Origin: Erythrocercus mccallii | Lineage: Eukaryota > Chordata > Aves > Passeriformes > Dicruridae | Direction of reading: 5' to 3' | Assembly: GCA_013397435.1 (NCBI GenBank) | Contig: VZRG01001944.1 | Location: 76,769-140,768 of the forward strand | DNA length: 64,000 nucleotides | Shown here: one piece after another, positions 33,994 through 45,299 of the stretch | Position numbering within the stretch: position 1 is the first letter of the stretch | Layout of the letters: each line of letters starts with the position of its first letter | Notes under the pieces: model-generated | Told to the model about the DNA's origin: nothing | Databases searched by the model: none | Seen by the model: the letters and a program-made list of their open reading frames with translations, nothing else | Made by a program: the position numbers and the translations under genes

Positions 33994-36900
33994 GTGAGTG
34001 CCGCGCGGGAGAAGTTGTTGTTTTTTGTTGGGTTTTTTTTTTTTTTTGTGGCGATGGTTGTGTCGGTCTCGCGCTGCTCCATCCTCCGCTCCTTTCGCTT
34101 TCGTGTTCTCGCATCGATAGCGCGGTGCTGCCGCTGCTGCAGCACGCGCTAAAGGAAATTAACGTGCGCCTCAATTTTAAATGAACGTGCACTTACGTTA
34201 AATTAACCGCCGAGGCAGGTTCAGCAAACTGAACAAACTAATTACTATAGCCAATTGCTATTTTAAGAAAGCAGCTTTGCCCTACCGGGGATGTTTAGTT
34301 GGCACAAACTCTGGGATCGTTTGCTGAAGTTAGTTTTTAAAACCTATTTACTCACTGTAACCAACTTCTAATAACTTTTAAGAAAACAACTTTGCCCCCC
34401 TGGGGGTGTTTAGTTGGCACAAACTTTGGGATCAGTTGAAAAAGTTGCCTTGCTTCAAGTTAATATAAGTAGTTATTGTGTCACCGAACTATTTATATTA
34501 TTTATTTATATTAAAATTTAATTTTCTGCAAGGTGAGCTTTAATGAAAATAAGTAGGATCTTTAATTATGGGGTTGGCTGTCATTCATTGGGGCTTTTCA
34601 GGCCCTGAACAAAACTATCGACTCATTTCATTGCTGGTGAGGGGATTTCAGTGGGAAAAAGAAAACTGTGGTCAGTTATAAATAGTTGGAGACTTTAAAA
34701 TTTTGTTCTGTTGTGTCATCACAGTGTATTACTCACTTCTATCAGTGATTAATAACAATGATAATCAGTGTCTAGTGTGACGGGTTTATTTGATTCTTAT
34801 TTTAGATTTTTTTTTCCTGGTTTTATACTTCTGCTTTGCATCCAGAAATGAAGTGATGTGACTGGAGCAGTGGACAATGTAATAATACATTCTGGGCACA
34901 TTTTTTCTGCCTTAGGAATGAACAAAGAACACGCAAAAGTATTGAAATATGAAATTTTGGATCCATTAAATCAGTCTCCTTGCATTTGATGTGTTGGAAC
35001 TTAGAGCAAGTTTTCCTCCTGTGTGGTTTTGGGTGGGTTGCTGAGGAGTTAGAGGTGAGGAGTCAGAGTGAATTCAGACACACTTTGCCACAATTTTGAT
35101 CTGCATTTCTCAGTGCTGACTTCTCTGAGGTGGGGAGAGATGAAGGAGATGGTTTTTTTTCCAAAGCGTCTCTTACCCTGATGCTCTGTTTCCCAGTGAC
35201 CAGGTGGTTCCTGCAGCACAGCCCCCCTCCCTTGTCAGCTGTGAGAAAAAAGACAACATGTTGCCTTTTGTGGGCTTGAACAACCTGGGCAACACCTGCT
35301 ACCTGAACAGTGTCCTGCAGGTGAGGCCGTGTCCTGGGGGGCTCCAAAAGGGAGATTTTGGTTAAGCACAAACGGGTGAAATCACTTGATTCTGGGTGCA
35401 GTATAAAGGGCATCTCATTACAGAGGGGAAATAAAGATGCTGCTGCAGGAAATGTGTGCCCTGTGGTTGTCCTGATTGGGAAATTCTTCAGTTTCCATAC
35501 TCAGGGCTCCTCCCTGCTGTGAAAAATCCTGGATCTTTGTGTGCCTGGGGACGTGCAGAGCTGCGTGAATTATAAATGTGCATTTATGTGTGGAATAACT
35601 CCTTATTCCAGTTATTCTCATGTTTTCAATTGTTGCTTTCAGGTATTATATTTTTGTCCTGGTTTTAAAACTGGAGTAAAACATTTATATAACATTATTT
35701 CAAAGAAGAGAGAATCTTCAAAGGATGAAGGAGAGCAAAAGGCAGAAAAGGTAACAAATCCCCCCATGTTCTTTATTTGTAACCTTGCAAGGGAGGCTGT
35801 CCGGAATGTAGTGAAAATGTAACTGATTTCTGTTCTTAAGTAGCATTTCAGCATTGTTTTCTACACTGTTATTTCAGGTGAAGATGTATTTGAGTTGTTT
35901 TGAACTTTAGCACAAGTTTTAAAGTCTAAGAGAAGAAATTTGAGGAAGATCCCTGACCATGCTTCTGGTACAAAGATAATTATGATACAGTACCTGGAGC
36001 TGATGGAAATGGGAGTTTGGGCAAGGATGGTTTGGGATTTTAAACTAATGGCTCATTGGGCTTTTATGTTTCTTTCCTACTTGAAAAAAACCAAAATATT
36101 GTCTGAAACCCATCTGCCTCCCACAGCAGACAAAAAATTCAGCCAAATAGAGAAAACCGATGGAGGGGAGGAGAGAAAAATGTTAATTTGTGACTGATGA
36201 AACTGTTGCAAGTGGTTTTATTCCTTTGACATTGTTTCTGCAGGGAAGCTGTAAAGAAGATCCCTTGGCAAGTTACGAACTCATCTGCAGTTTGCACTCC
36301 TTGATCCTTTCAGTTGAGCAGCTTCAAGCCAGTTTTCTCCTAAACCCAGAGAAATACACAGATGAATTGGCCACTCAGCCCCGGAGGCTGCTGAACACCC
36401 TCAGGTACAAAAAAAATCTCCTGTCCTGACACTTCCGTACTGTTACACTGCCCAGCTTTAGAGGTTGGTGGAAGGCAGATGGTAAATTTGGGGTGGCCTT
36501 AGAGGAAGTAAGATTTTTGTGCTTATTGTTGGCACCGTGGTGTTGGAAATTTGAAAATGAATTTGAGTTTTGTAAGATTGTCATACAGAAGGGGTTTGTT
36601 TAAAACAGTGCTTAGGTACAGAATTGTTATTGGATTGCAGAGTGGTTTGGGTTGGAAGGGACCTTAAAGCTCATCCAGTTCCATCCCCTGCCATGGGCAG
36701 GGACACTTTCCACAATCCCAGGTTGCTCCAAGCCCTTGGACACTTCCAGGGATGGGAAGGATCCCCTTGAGGCTGAGGAGCTCCAGTGCTGGGTGTGTGT
36801 AAATCCTTAAGGATGAACCTTTCCCCAGCTCTGCGACAGAGAGGGCTCCTCTCTGTGCCTGGAGAAGATCCTCCATGACTTCTAAATCCCTGATTTCAGT

Positions 36901-39900
36901 CTCAAATCACATTCCCCAGTTAGCAAAGGATACCAAACCCTCATTTTTTTGCTCCTTTCTCTGCACAGAGAGCTGAACCCCATGTACGAAGGGTACCTGC
37001 AGCACGATGCCCAGGAGGTCCTGCAGTGTATCCTGGGGAACATCCAGGAAACCTGCCAGCTGCTGAAGAAGGAAGAGCTGAACAAACTGCCTGTGGAAGA
37101 GCCTACAGCTCAGCTGGAGGAAAAACCCAACCAAAACTCGGAGAGCAATGGATGTGTCAGCCCTGCTGAGGAGGAGGATCCCAGCCTGGGCAGCCACGGC
37201 GGAGACGCGGCCAAGGAGAAGCTGCTCAAGGGAAACGGGAAAAGGAAAAGCGACGCCGAGGGCGGCAACGCCAAGAAAAAATCCAAAGTATCGAAAGAGC
37301 AAATTGCAGCAGAAGAAAATCAAAGACAAACCAGGTCCAAGAGGAAAGCCACAGGGGAAAAGATGGAAAACCAAACGGATGCCATTGCCAAGTGTTCCGG
37401 GGAGAGCGAGAGCGCCAAGCCCACGCAGAAAAAGTCACGCCTTAGGTTAAACTGGTTAAAATCTTCCTGCAAACAGCCCAGTATTCTGTCCAAATTTTAC
37501 AGTCTAGGAAAGTTAACTACAAACTTGGGATCCAAAGACCCAGGGAAAGAATATGACTGTGAGTTTGAAGAGTCAGCTGTCAAGTGCGAAAATGGTGACA
37601 GTAAAGAAGAATATCATGAACCGCCGTCTCCCGTGGAAAGCCATCATGGAAAAGGAACTGAAAAAGAACCAAAAAAGGAAGGTTGGTGCACAAGTGGATG
37701 GGCTTAAAATTAGTAGGATTAAGAAAGTACAATGCGTGGGAAGTCAGCCTTCAGACTGCACAGCCTGCAGAGCTCTAAACACAAAATTAGATTTTTCAGG
37801 AATTTAAAGATGATTTTTAGGAAAGAGAATTTATTTTTATACGTGTTTGTAATTTTTTTTTTTCTTTTAGAACTTGACCTGTTTAGCTTAGATCTCGAGG
37901 CATTTGTCTGACATTCTGTAATCATTGTAAAATATGTATAAAAAAGGCAGAATATTACCAGGTTTGTATTTACCACTAATTTTTGTCATCCATGGAAAGA
38001 GCAAGTGGATTCAAGACGTAAAGGGATATTTCTGGCAGGAGCAAACAGAACCAAACCCCACTAGCTATGGTTTTACAAACAATATCCTCTCTTTCCCTTC
38101 CATTTCCTTAATCTTTCCATATTCCCAACCTTCCCAACCAGGAAGGACTCAGGATGTATTAAAGATCTAATCTATTTAGATCTAATAGATACCAATTAGA
38201 AATGCTAATTGGCTGGCAGGTCTGGATTTTGTTTATGTCAGTGAAACAAGATGCATGTTGAGGGAAGGGCCTCATATGAATCCAGTACTTAGTAATTTGG
38301 AGCTTTCCACCCACCAATTTTTTATAAAAAACTGAAGGAGTGAAGAGTCTTTTGAGTTCTGCATTTCTTTTGCAGATTTGGCCAACACTGGCCAATAAAT
38401 TTAGGAAGGAGGAGAGGACTGAGAATAAATAGAAACCAGGCAGACACAGAGTGATGCTCCTTGAGGTCAACAGTCCATGCTAAGGAGTCAGAGCATTGAT
38501 GACAACCAAATATTCCAGAGTGTGACACTGTCACACTTCAAGTATAAAACAAGAACCCAGTCTTAGAATAGAAATTAAAGTTTGAGGCCCAAGAGACAGA
38601 GTGTCCTTATTTACATACAAGCAGACGATACCATGAAAACCGCACGTGATTTGATTTGCCTTTTAATTCCTGTCAGAGAGCCCTAAAAGGCCATGGCTGT
38701 AACGGTGATTTTTTTCCAAGGATACCCAGGTTCTGAAGGGTCTCTGGAATGAAATGCCCCTTGCTCAGGGATGTGCCATGTACTCTCTCCAGGTACAGAG
38801 CTGGCTGTCTTCGAGCTGGTGGAGAAACTCTTCCAGGGCCAGTTAGTGCTGAGGACGAGGTGCTTGGAGTGCGAGTGCTTCACGGAAAGGAGGGAAGATT
38901 TTCAGGACATCAGTGTCCCAGTGCAAGAAGATGAACTTTCTAAAAGTGAAGAGAGTTCTGAAAGTAAGTAATTCCCTCCAAAACATGGTTGTGAGGTGTG
39001 TTCCTGCCTCAGCCAGCCGTGGGCAAGGACAGTGCTGCAGTTAGGAAGGAACACGGCTCCTGTTTGTGCTGGCTAAAATTAGAGGCTGTTATCTCCTGTC
39101 CCGATTAACTTTAGACTTTGGAAACACGGTGTTGATAATGTTGACAGATCCAGATAATATTCACTTTGTTCCAGATCTTAACACATAGCATGGACTGCCT
39201 ACAATGTGTCACTTAGGCACCTGTTTTCCTGCTTAGGAGTAGGGATTTCCTTTGATTTGATTCTTCTTTTTTCTTCCTGGATAAGAAATTTTGCTTTTTC
39301 TTCTTATTATAAGAAATATTTACATTTTTTTCTTAAAAATAAAAGAAACATAAATCTAGCTATTTTTTCTTAGTTACTCCAAAAAAAATTAGTATTTTAG
39401 ATTTTCGTTACTTTAATAACATTCGTATGATGTTTGTAAAGGTTAGTCATGTGATCTCTTTCACAAATTTTATTTTTAGCCATTTTCAAAAGGAAACGTG
39501 GCAAAAACACATCTTGGAATTCAGAATTTTAAGGGAATTAATTTTAGTTGCCATGGACTTAATTTGGAGCAGCTTTTCCTGCTTTTGCTGCCCATTTTGC
39601 TGAAGGATTCAAAGGAAAAATGTGTGGAGTGATGTTCCTACGTGAAGTGCTGCCGACAGCGGGTGATCCTGTCAGCAGTGTGAGGGTGGCAGGGGAGGCA
39701 AAATGCAAGAAGTGAGAGGGAACTTTGTGGTTATTTTGGGGGTTTGCCTTAATAAGTGAAATTCTGGTCTCATACAAGCTCTCCATTTCCAGACGTGGCA
39801 ACAAAATTGCGTGATCTGAAATGAGCTTTGGAAAAAATCCTATTTTTGAGTAATGATATCCATTAAGTGATGTTTTCATCCCTTCCTGAAATGCTCCAAA

Positions 39901-42900
39901 GATTGGAACACATCACATATTTCACACATACTGAGTGTTCTTTGCAGTGTTGCAGGTTTGGAGTGGTCTGAACTTGACATATTTTGTTGCTCTTCTGCCG
40001 GGATGCATTGGAAATGTAAATATTGGCGTATCTGTGAATGCAGCGATTCTCTTTTCTAGTTTCTCCAGAGCCAAAAACAGAAATGAAGACTCTGAAATGG
40101 GCGATTTCCCAGTTTGCCTCAGTGGAGAGGATTGTGGGAGAGGACAAATATTTCTGTGAGAACTGCCACCACTACACAGAAGCCGAGCGCAGCCTCCTGT
40201 TCGATAAAATGCCTGAAGTGATCACAATTCACTTGAAGTGCTTTGCTGCCAGTGGCTTGGAGTGAGTATGCGTTGCCTGTCTTACCAAACAGAGTCCTGC
40301 AGCAAGGGAAAATCTTATCCCAAGGGCTGGAAATGCTTTGGAATTTTTCCAAAAGATTCCCAGATTGGAATTAAATCGCTGGGATGCTGCCCCCAATGCC
40401 ATAAAGGCTTTGTGTTGTTCCAGGTAGTAGCAGAAATTACCTGCAGAAAAACTGACTCTTAGGAGACTCCTCAACAAAAATTTTTTAGCTCTACTCTTAG
40501 AACAACCTGATATTTCTTAAAACTTTTACTTTAAATAGCCCCTTATTTAAGGGAATATTTACATTTTAAGTAAATGAACTCTGAGTTCAGAGGCAGCTTG
40601 AAGTGCTTTACCAGAACCGTCATGAGAACAAATCTGCATTTTATGGTCTGAGGTTGTCTCTGCCTGAATGTGAGTACTGAAAAGATGAATGTGAGTGGGG
40701 AAAAAAATATTATATATATATAATATAGTTAATACACTTTAAAGTGCCAACACTCATTACCCCAAAATTGACCAATTCCTTTAAAAATAATTTGGTGTAT
40801 ACCTGAAGGTGAACACTAAAATTTTGGGGAAAAAATCATCAGATAAACATTTTAAACAGCTAATACACCAAAAAAAATCAATTACTTTAAAAACACAATA
40901 ATATCAGCATCACTGATAATCAATTCCTGAGCAATCAGTTTGGTATTGTAAAGAAGTTGTGGGAGTGTTACCTTTTTTGTCAATACTTAAGAATTTAGGG
41001 ACTTTCTTTGGGATGAGAGGAAACAAAGAAAAATCCATCCCTACAGCAATGTACAGGAATATCCAGGTTTCTGGCAAAGCAGAAAGGAAATTTCCTTTGT
41101 CTCTGCAAAGTCTTTCCATACAAGTCCAGGATCATAAGATACCAAATTTTCTTTTCATTGATCTCCACAATATTTACTTAAATATTGATTTGTATATACT
41201 TACACACTTAAAAATCATCACAGATGAGTAGGAAACATGAAAATTATCTTCTGTTTGCTCCTGTATTTTCCTATTTTCTTCTTTCCATGAGGAAGGACCA
41301 GCAGTTAATCAACCCTCTCCTGCCTCACTCACCTCTTCTGTCCTGGTCAGCTTCATGTCCTTGCTCCAAAACGCTCAGACCAATTTCCAGATCAGAGTGA
41401 ATCCAGTTTTTTTGTGGTTTTCCTCCTGTGTCCTCTCAATCATTCCATAAATTTTCTGCCCAGGGCTACCAGTCAGAGATTAAGGAAGTCAGAGTGGAAA
41501 ACCTAACACAGAAACCTGTGATGAAGCTGAAACTCTTTTTAAAAGAGTTTCTCGATTTTGGGGTTGGATGTTTTATCTTGGGCAAAATCCTGTCATTGCT
41601 AAAAGTAGTAACAAACTCTTCCACTGGCTTTAAACTTATTTTTTTTAAGATAAGAATCTCCAGACAACTTTTAGCTCCCACAAAAATTTGGGAATCTGCT
41701 CTGCTCAGTTGCGCTCTACTGAGTTCTCTGGTGACTGAGTTGTAAATAAATGAGAAACGAAGGGTACTGTAAATATTTGCAGTTAATAGGGATTTTATTC
41801 ATCTTTTCTAGATGCTGCTTTACTAAGTGTTTTGTTTTAAAATAAAGCAGCCAGTGTGAAAATCTCCTTGCCTGGGGAGGAGTAATTCTCTTTGGCAAGT
41901 GTGTGTGTGGGGAAGAATGCCAGGCCATGTGTGAGCAGGCTGTGAAGCTGTTTAGAAGGAATTTGGTAACTGGTAACATGTAATTAAGCCTTTCCACTAT
42001 AGAAATTTAACAATCTGTGAGAAAATCAGCCTTTTGTCTTGTGAAATTCAGTGCAGTGGGTAAAATGTCATGAATTTTTGGTCTCAAAAGACGTGGCTGT
42101 AGAAATCAGGTTTGCTGTGTTTGAAGTGCATCAGTCAGAGCAGGCAGAGTACTTGGCATGCAATTTTTCTGTCTTCAGATTCTCTTATCATTAAGAAGAA
42201 CAAAAAGCTAATAAGAAAAGATTTCCTCTCTTATTTCCTCCTCTCCAAATCTTTCTGATGCTGGATGTCATTGAGAAGAAAGGTAGAGCCTGCTTTTTCC
42301 TGTTTTCTGTCAATATGATTGTCCCAGTGTGCTTGAGTGGAACTGGATTTGTAATCCAGGGTATCAGCCAGCAGTTCTGTGTTTCTTGACTCTCTTCTGA
42401 ATATCTCTATTTCTGGCTGCTGACAATAGGGATTTTCAGAAGATTTGTGTTATTTCTGATTCTATGCTCTTCTGTGTTCCTTTTGGTGGAGTGAAATGTG
42501 TATGGTAAGAGGTCTGAAGTGAGGTTTCACTGAATTGGAGTGACTGAGGATCTGTGCGTGTCACTGTGTTTATTCCTGTTTCTCATAGTTCATGGCTCTG
42601 ATCAGGAGTGAAGCAGAACTAAAATTAAATCCAGGAAAACAATCAGTTACTGCAGTTATGCCATGGCTGCAGTTTCCTTGGATTTAAGAGTTGTTTTTCC
42701 CTAGGATAAGAGCAGTGAGCTCTTGGCAACCTCAGTTTTACAGGGCTTGTCTGTACTCCCCAGTATTTTTCCCTACAACACCCTCACAGTTGAGTAAGAC
42801 TGAGTCATCCCTGGAATTTATTAGGACATCACAACCTATTGTTAAATAACGGGGTTAATAGATCTGGGCTGATGCAATGTGTAAGTCATCGAGAGCAGAA

Positions 42901-44388
42901 TCATTCAAGGAGGCTGATGCACAATAATGAAATCCCAACACTGACTTTCTCTTCAAACTCTGTAGAAAGATCCTTTCAATGGTAAATTTGTGTGCTAAGA
43001 ACAAAATACTGAGTATTTACGGAACACTCAAGGCTTTTCCAAAGTAAATTAGATACAGAATTGTTTGAAAAACTAGGAATAGCAGAGGATAGCTAGTGAA
43101 GAATCCCAGGTGAGCACCACTGGCACAGCTACAGTGCACTGAGGGGAGTGGAGGAAAATTAGTCACAATCTCTAAGTGATATTAAAGCTACTTGAAAGTA
43201 AAATGAGTAATGCTTTATTTAGTAAATGACTCTTTCAGGAGGAGAAAAAAACAAACCCAGCCCTGCTTGGGTCAGCCTTGGCTGTTGAAGAGGTTTTAGG
43301 TTTGTTTTTGAACAGGATGGTGAGAAGAGAGAAGGGGGTGTTTGTGCAGAGATAGGAGCAGGAGTGGTAACAATCAGCTGAACTTTTATCATCAGTATTT
43401 AAAAATTATCTTTAGCTGATACTTTAGAAAAAGGGGATCTCTGAAATACTTAAAATTTACAGTTTCTGGCTGTAAGATTTAACATTACAAGCACAAAAAT
43501 GCCTTTCCTGACCAGGGGTGCTTGGGATGCTGGTGCCGATCCAGGGGAGCAGTTCACATCATCCCTATCTTTGAGGGGAAGGATTTGTATGAGCCTCTGG
43601 GCCCACCTAAAGTGTTTTTTTTGGGAGGTGCAGCGGCACGAGGTGTAAGCTGTGTGTCCCTTGCCAGGTTTGACTGCTACGGGGGCCTGTCCAAGATCAA
43701 CACCCCGCTGCTGACCCCCCTCAGGCTGTCCCTGGAGGAGTGGAGCACCCGGCCCACCAACGACACCTACGGCCTCTTCGCCGTGGTCATGCACAGCGGC
43801 ATCACCATCAGCAGCGGCCACTACACGGCCTCGGTGAAGGTCACAGACCTGCAGAGCCTGGAGCTGGACAGGGGCAATTTCCTCCCCGAGCCGGGCTACG
43901 CCGCGCCCCGGCCGGAGCCGCTGACCGAGGAGGAGGCGCGCGCCGTGGCCGAGGACTACGACGACGGCGAGGTCTCCTTCAGGCTCAACGGCGTCGCGCC
44001 GCCGGGGAAGGTGCTCAGCAAGAAGAACATGGAGGCCGTGGGACTGCTGGGTGGGCAGAAGAGCAAGGCTGACTGTGAGCTGTGTGCCAGCAAACAGCCC
44101 AACCCCGAGAAGCTCCTCAGCAGCGTGGCTCCAGAGCCTCGCAGCGCCGAGCCCAGCGCCGAACCCAGGGCGGAGCAGGGTGAGCCCGCGGGGCTGGGAG
44201 CCAACGGACTGGAGAACAAAGCTCTCTACGTGCTCCAGAGCCTCAAGGAGTACGAGGGGAAGTGGCTGCTCTTTGATGACTCTGAAGTGAAGGTCACAGA
44301 GGAAAAGGACTTTCTGAATTCTCTTTCTCCGACATCGTCATCCACATCGACTCCTTACCTACTGTTTTATAAGAAGATTGTAGAGTGA
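33833..44388 (+). CDS. USP1: USP1, ubiquitin-specific protease 1 (complete CDS, 8 coding exons)
   Basis: Cysteine deubiquitinase that, with its partner UAF1 (WDR48), removes mono-ubiquitin from FANCD2/FANCI and PCNA in the nucleus. Coding segments: 33833-33993, 35197-35320, 35643-35750, 36244-36404, 36969-37681, 38793-38963, 40060-40261, 43668-44388. All are GT-AG with matching phases; 2361 nt, 786 residues (human 785). The Cys box GLNNLGNTCYLNSVLQ places the nucleophile at Cys88; the His box SGITISSGHYTASV gives His598; LLFDDSEV supplies the acid (Asp750/751). Zinc-finger pairs are RCLEC and FCENC. The autocleavage diglycine (GLLGGQKSKAD) is at Gly675-Gly676. Basic NLS-like clusters (GKRKSDAEGGNAKKKSK, RSKRK) lie in the insert. 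Start MPGVLPGDS is the family N-terminus. Confidence 0.97.
34000..35196 (+). other. USP1 intron after the ATG exon
   Basis: AT-rich. It contains a diverged direct duplication of about 90 bp at 34243-34332 and 34353-34446, sharing 'gtttagttggcacaaact' and flanking text. No exon is seen. Confidence 0.7.
34243..34446. repeat. local direct duplication, about 90 bp, two copies
   Basis: Copy 1 (34243-34332) and copy 2 (34353-34446) share 'ttttaagaaa', 'caactttgccc/cagctttgccc', 'gtttagttggcacaaact' and 'tgggatc'. The two have diverged by substitutions and small indels. Confidence 0.8.
35197..35320 (+). CDS. USP1: USP1 coding exon 2 (Cys box)
   Basis: 124 nt, residues 54-95, starting DQVVPAAQ and ending in the Cys box NLGNTCYLNSVLQ with catalytic Cys88. 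The acceptor is tgtttcccag and the donor CAG|gtgagg. Confidence 0.96.
35643..35750 (+). CDS. USP1: USP1 coding exon 3
   Basis: 108-nt phase-0 exon, residues 96-131: VLYFCPGFKTGVKHLYNIIS and a charged tail. It is near identical to human through LYFCPGFK. The acceptor is tgctttcag and the donor AAG|gtaaca. Confidence 0.95.
36244..36404 (+). CDS. USP1: USP1 coding exon 4
   Basis: 161 nt, residues 132-185: CKEDPLASYELICSLHSL, then VEQLQASFLLNPEKYTDELA and RRLLNTLR. The acceptor is gtttctgcag and the donor AG|gtacaa. Confidence 0.96.
36638..36865 (-). mobile_element. CR1 LINE 3' end (antisense)
   Basis: 'gtttgggttggaagggacct' then 'cctgccatgggcagggacac' and 'ggttgctccaagcccttgga'. It lies about 100 bp before the acceptor of USP1 coding exon 5. 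Confidence 0.9.
36969..37681 (+). CDS. USP1: USP1 coding exon 5 (second USP block and insert with NLSs)
   Basis: 713 nt, residues 185-423. It begins ELNPMYEGYLQHDAQEVLQC, conserved in the USP fold. It then enters the divergent insert with basic clusters GKRKSDAEG...KKKSK and TRSKRKATG, and regains homology at QKKSRLRLNWLKSSCKQPSI. The donor is G|gttggt, so the reading frame past it (ending GWCTSGWA) is intronic. The position matching human Ser313-Pro has no SP. Confidence 0.93.
38793..38963 (+). CDS. USP1: USP1 coding exon 6
   Basis: 171 nt, residues 423-480: FELVEKLFQGQLVLRTRCLE, then TERREDFQDISVPVQEDELS. It contains the first zinc-binding CxxC-like pair (CLEC). The acceptor is tactctctccag and the donor A|gtaagt. 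Confidence 0.95.
40060..40261 (+). CDS. USP1: USP1 coding exon 7
   Basis: 202 nt, residues 480-547: KTEMKTLKWAISQFASVERI, then FCENCHHYTEAERSLLFDK (second CxxC) and ITIHLKCFAASGLE. The acceptor is cttttctag and the donor GA|gtgagt. Confidence 0.95.
40262..43667 (+). other. USP1 last intron (3.4 kb)
   Basis: AT-rich, with a (TA)n run at about 40709-40725. No conserved exon, CR1 or RNA gene was recognised. It is the largest intron of the gene. Confidence 0.6.
43668..44388 (+). CDS. USP1: USP1 coding exon 8 (His box, autocleavage site, C-terminus)
   Basis: 721 nt, residues 547-786 and TGA. It carries FDCYGGLSKINTPLLTPLRL, YGLFAVVMHSGITISSGHYT with His598, the autocleavage GLLGGQKSKAD, and LKEYEGKWLLFDDSEVKV. 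The stretch 43680-44260 is much more GC-rich than the surrounding introns, with GC-ending codons. The last residues read LLFYKKIVE, longer than human LLFYKKL. Confidence 0.96.
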
Positions 44389-44752
44389 TGCTGTACTTGG
44401 ACTGTAAATATTCACGATTTGCATACACCTCTCGCTCTGATTTGCATCCAAACTACCTGGAAAGAACGGCTGTTTGTTTTTTGAAGCTACTGATTCTTCC
44501 TCTTTTTGGTCTTTTTTTTTAAATTTGGTGTCAAGTGGCTCGACTTGAATTAACAAAACATGGCATAGGACTTGACTCACCATAACTTTTCTGCTGGAGA
44601 ATAGTGCTCTGACCTTTTAGAAATACCTGTTTGTATAGATTCTAAACAATGCCTACAGCACCCAGTAGTGGTTTTAATGCAGCTCTAGGTCTCAGACATG
44701 CCCTAAAGTATTATTAGCTTTTTTTTCCATTTTTTTTCCTTTTTTTTTTTTT

Positions 44753-44758
44753 AATAAA
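44753..44758 (+). terminator. USP1 polyadenylation signal (proximal)
   Basis: AATAAA 365 bp after the stop, following T-rich sequence. A second AATAAA at 45254-45259 could give a longer 3' UTR. Confidence 0.6.
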
Positions 44759-45253
44759 AGTTATTTGTATTCATACCCTGGAGTAAATGTATATTAACTA
44801 GCAAATTTCATCAGAAGTTGTGTATTTTTGTAACTTGGGAAGTAACACTTCATATTTAGTCTTTGGGTAATGGACGTGGTTTATTCTCCTGCTCCAGTTC
44901 TTTCCTGCTCCTTGCAACTTGAAGCACAAGGAAAAAGGTCTGGGAACCTTGTCCAGAGCATTGGAGGGAACTGAATTCATGGAAGTGTTTGACTGGTCTA
45001 ATTTGCATCTTGGTGCATAGGTGTTAATGAGCAAAGTGTAAATAGGTGTGATTAATACTTCAAACCAGAGGCAGAGTGTAGTGTAATTAAAATAATTTTG
45101 TACTTTGAAGAGTGAAGCCCTCGAATCTGCATCTCTGTTTGGGAACTTAGCGGTGACCTTTTAACTAACGTTAATTTGTACTTGGAGCTCCCTGAAATGT
45201 GGGGGAAAAGGAGAGCGTTTGGCTTTGATGCTTTGTTAAGAATGTACATACAA

Positions 45254-45259
45254 AATAAA
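45254..45259 (+). terminator. USP1 candidate distal polyadenylation signal
   Basis: AATAAA about 870 bp after the USP1 stop, with a GT-rich element (tgttgtgtttggag) some 40 bp downstream, as expected for a cleavage site. Confidence 0.5.
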
Positions 45260-45299
45260 AAAGTTACCATCCACATCTGAGACAAACAGATCAGCCTGT

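Noticed and set aside
33163..34192. Minus-strand frames of 238-310 codons over the USP1 5' end
   Set aside because: They span a gap and CpG-island sequence rich in Arg/Pro/Ala codons; antisense to the USP1 promoter and ATG exon.
37682..37707. Continuation of USP1 exon 5 frame ending GWCTSGWA
   Set aside because: Lies after a clear donor (G|gttggt); the next exon restores the conserved frame at FELVEKLF.
41428..41745. 105-codon plus-strand frame in the last USP1 intron
   Set aside because: AT-rich, no homology recognised, no good flanking splice sites; USP1 joins directly across it in phase.
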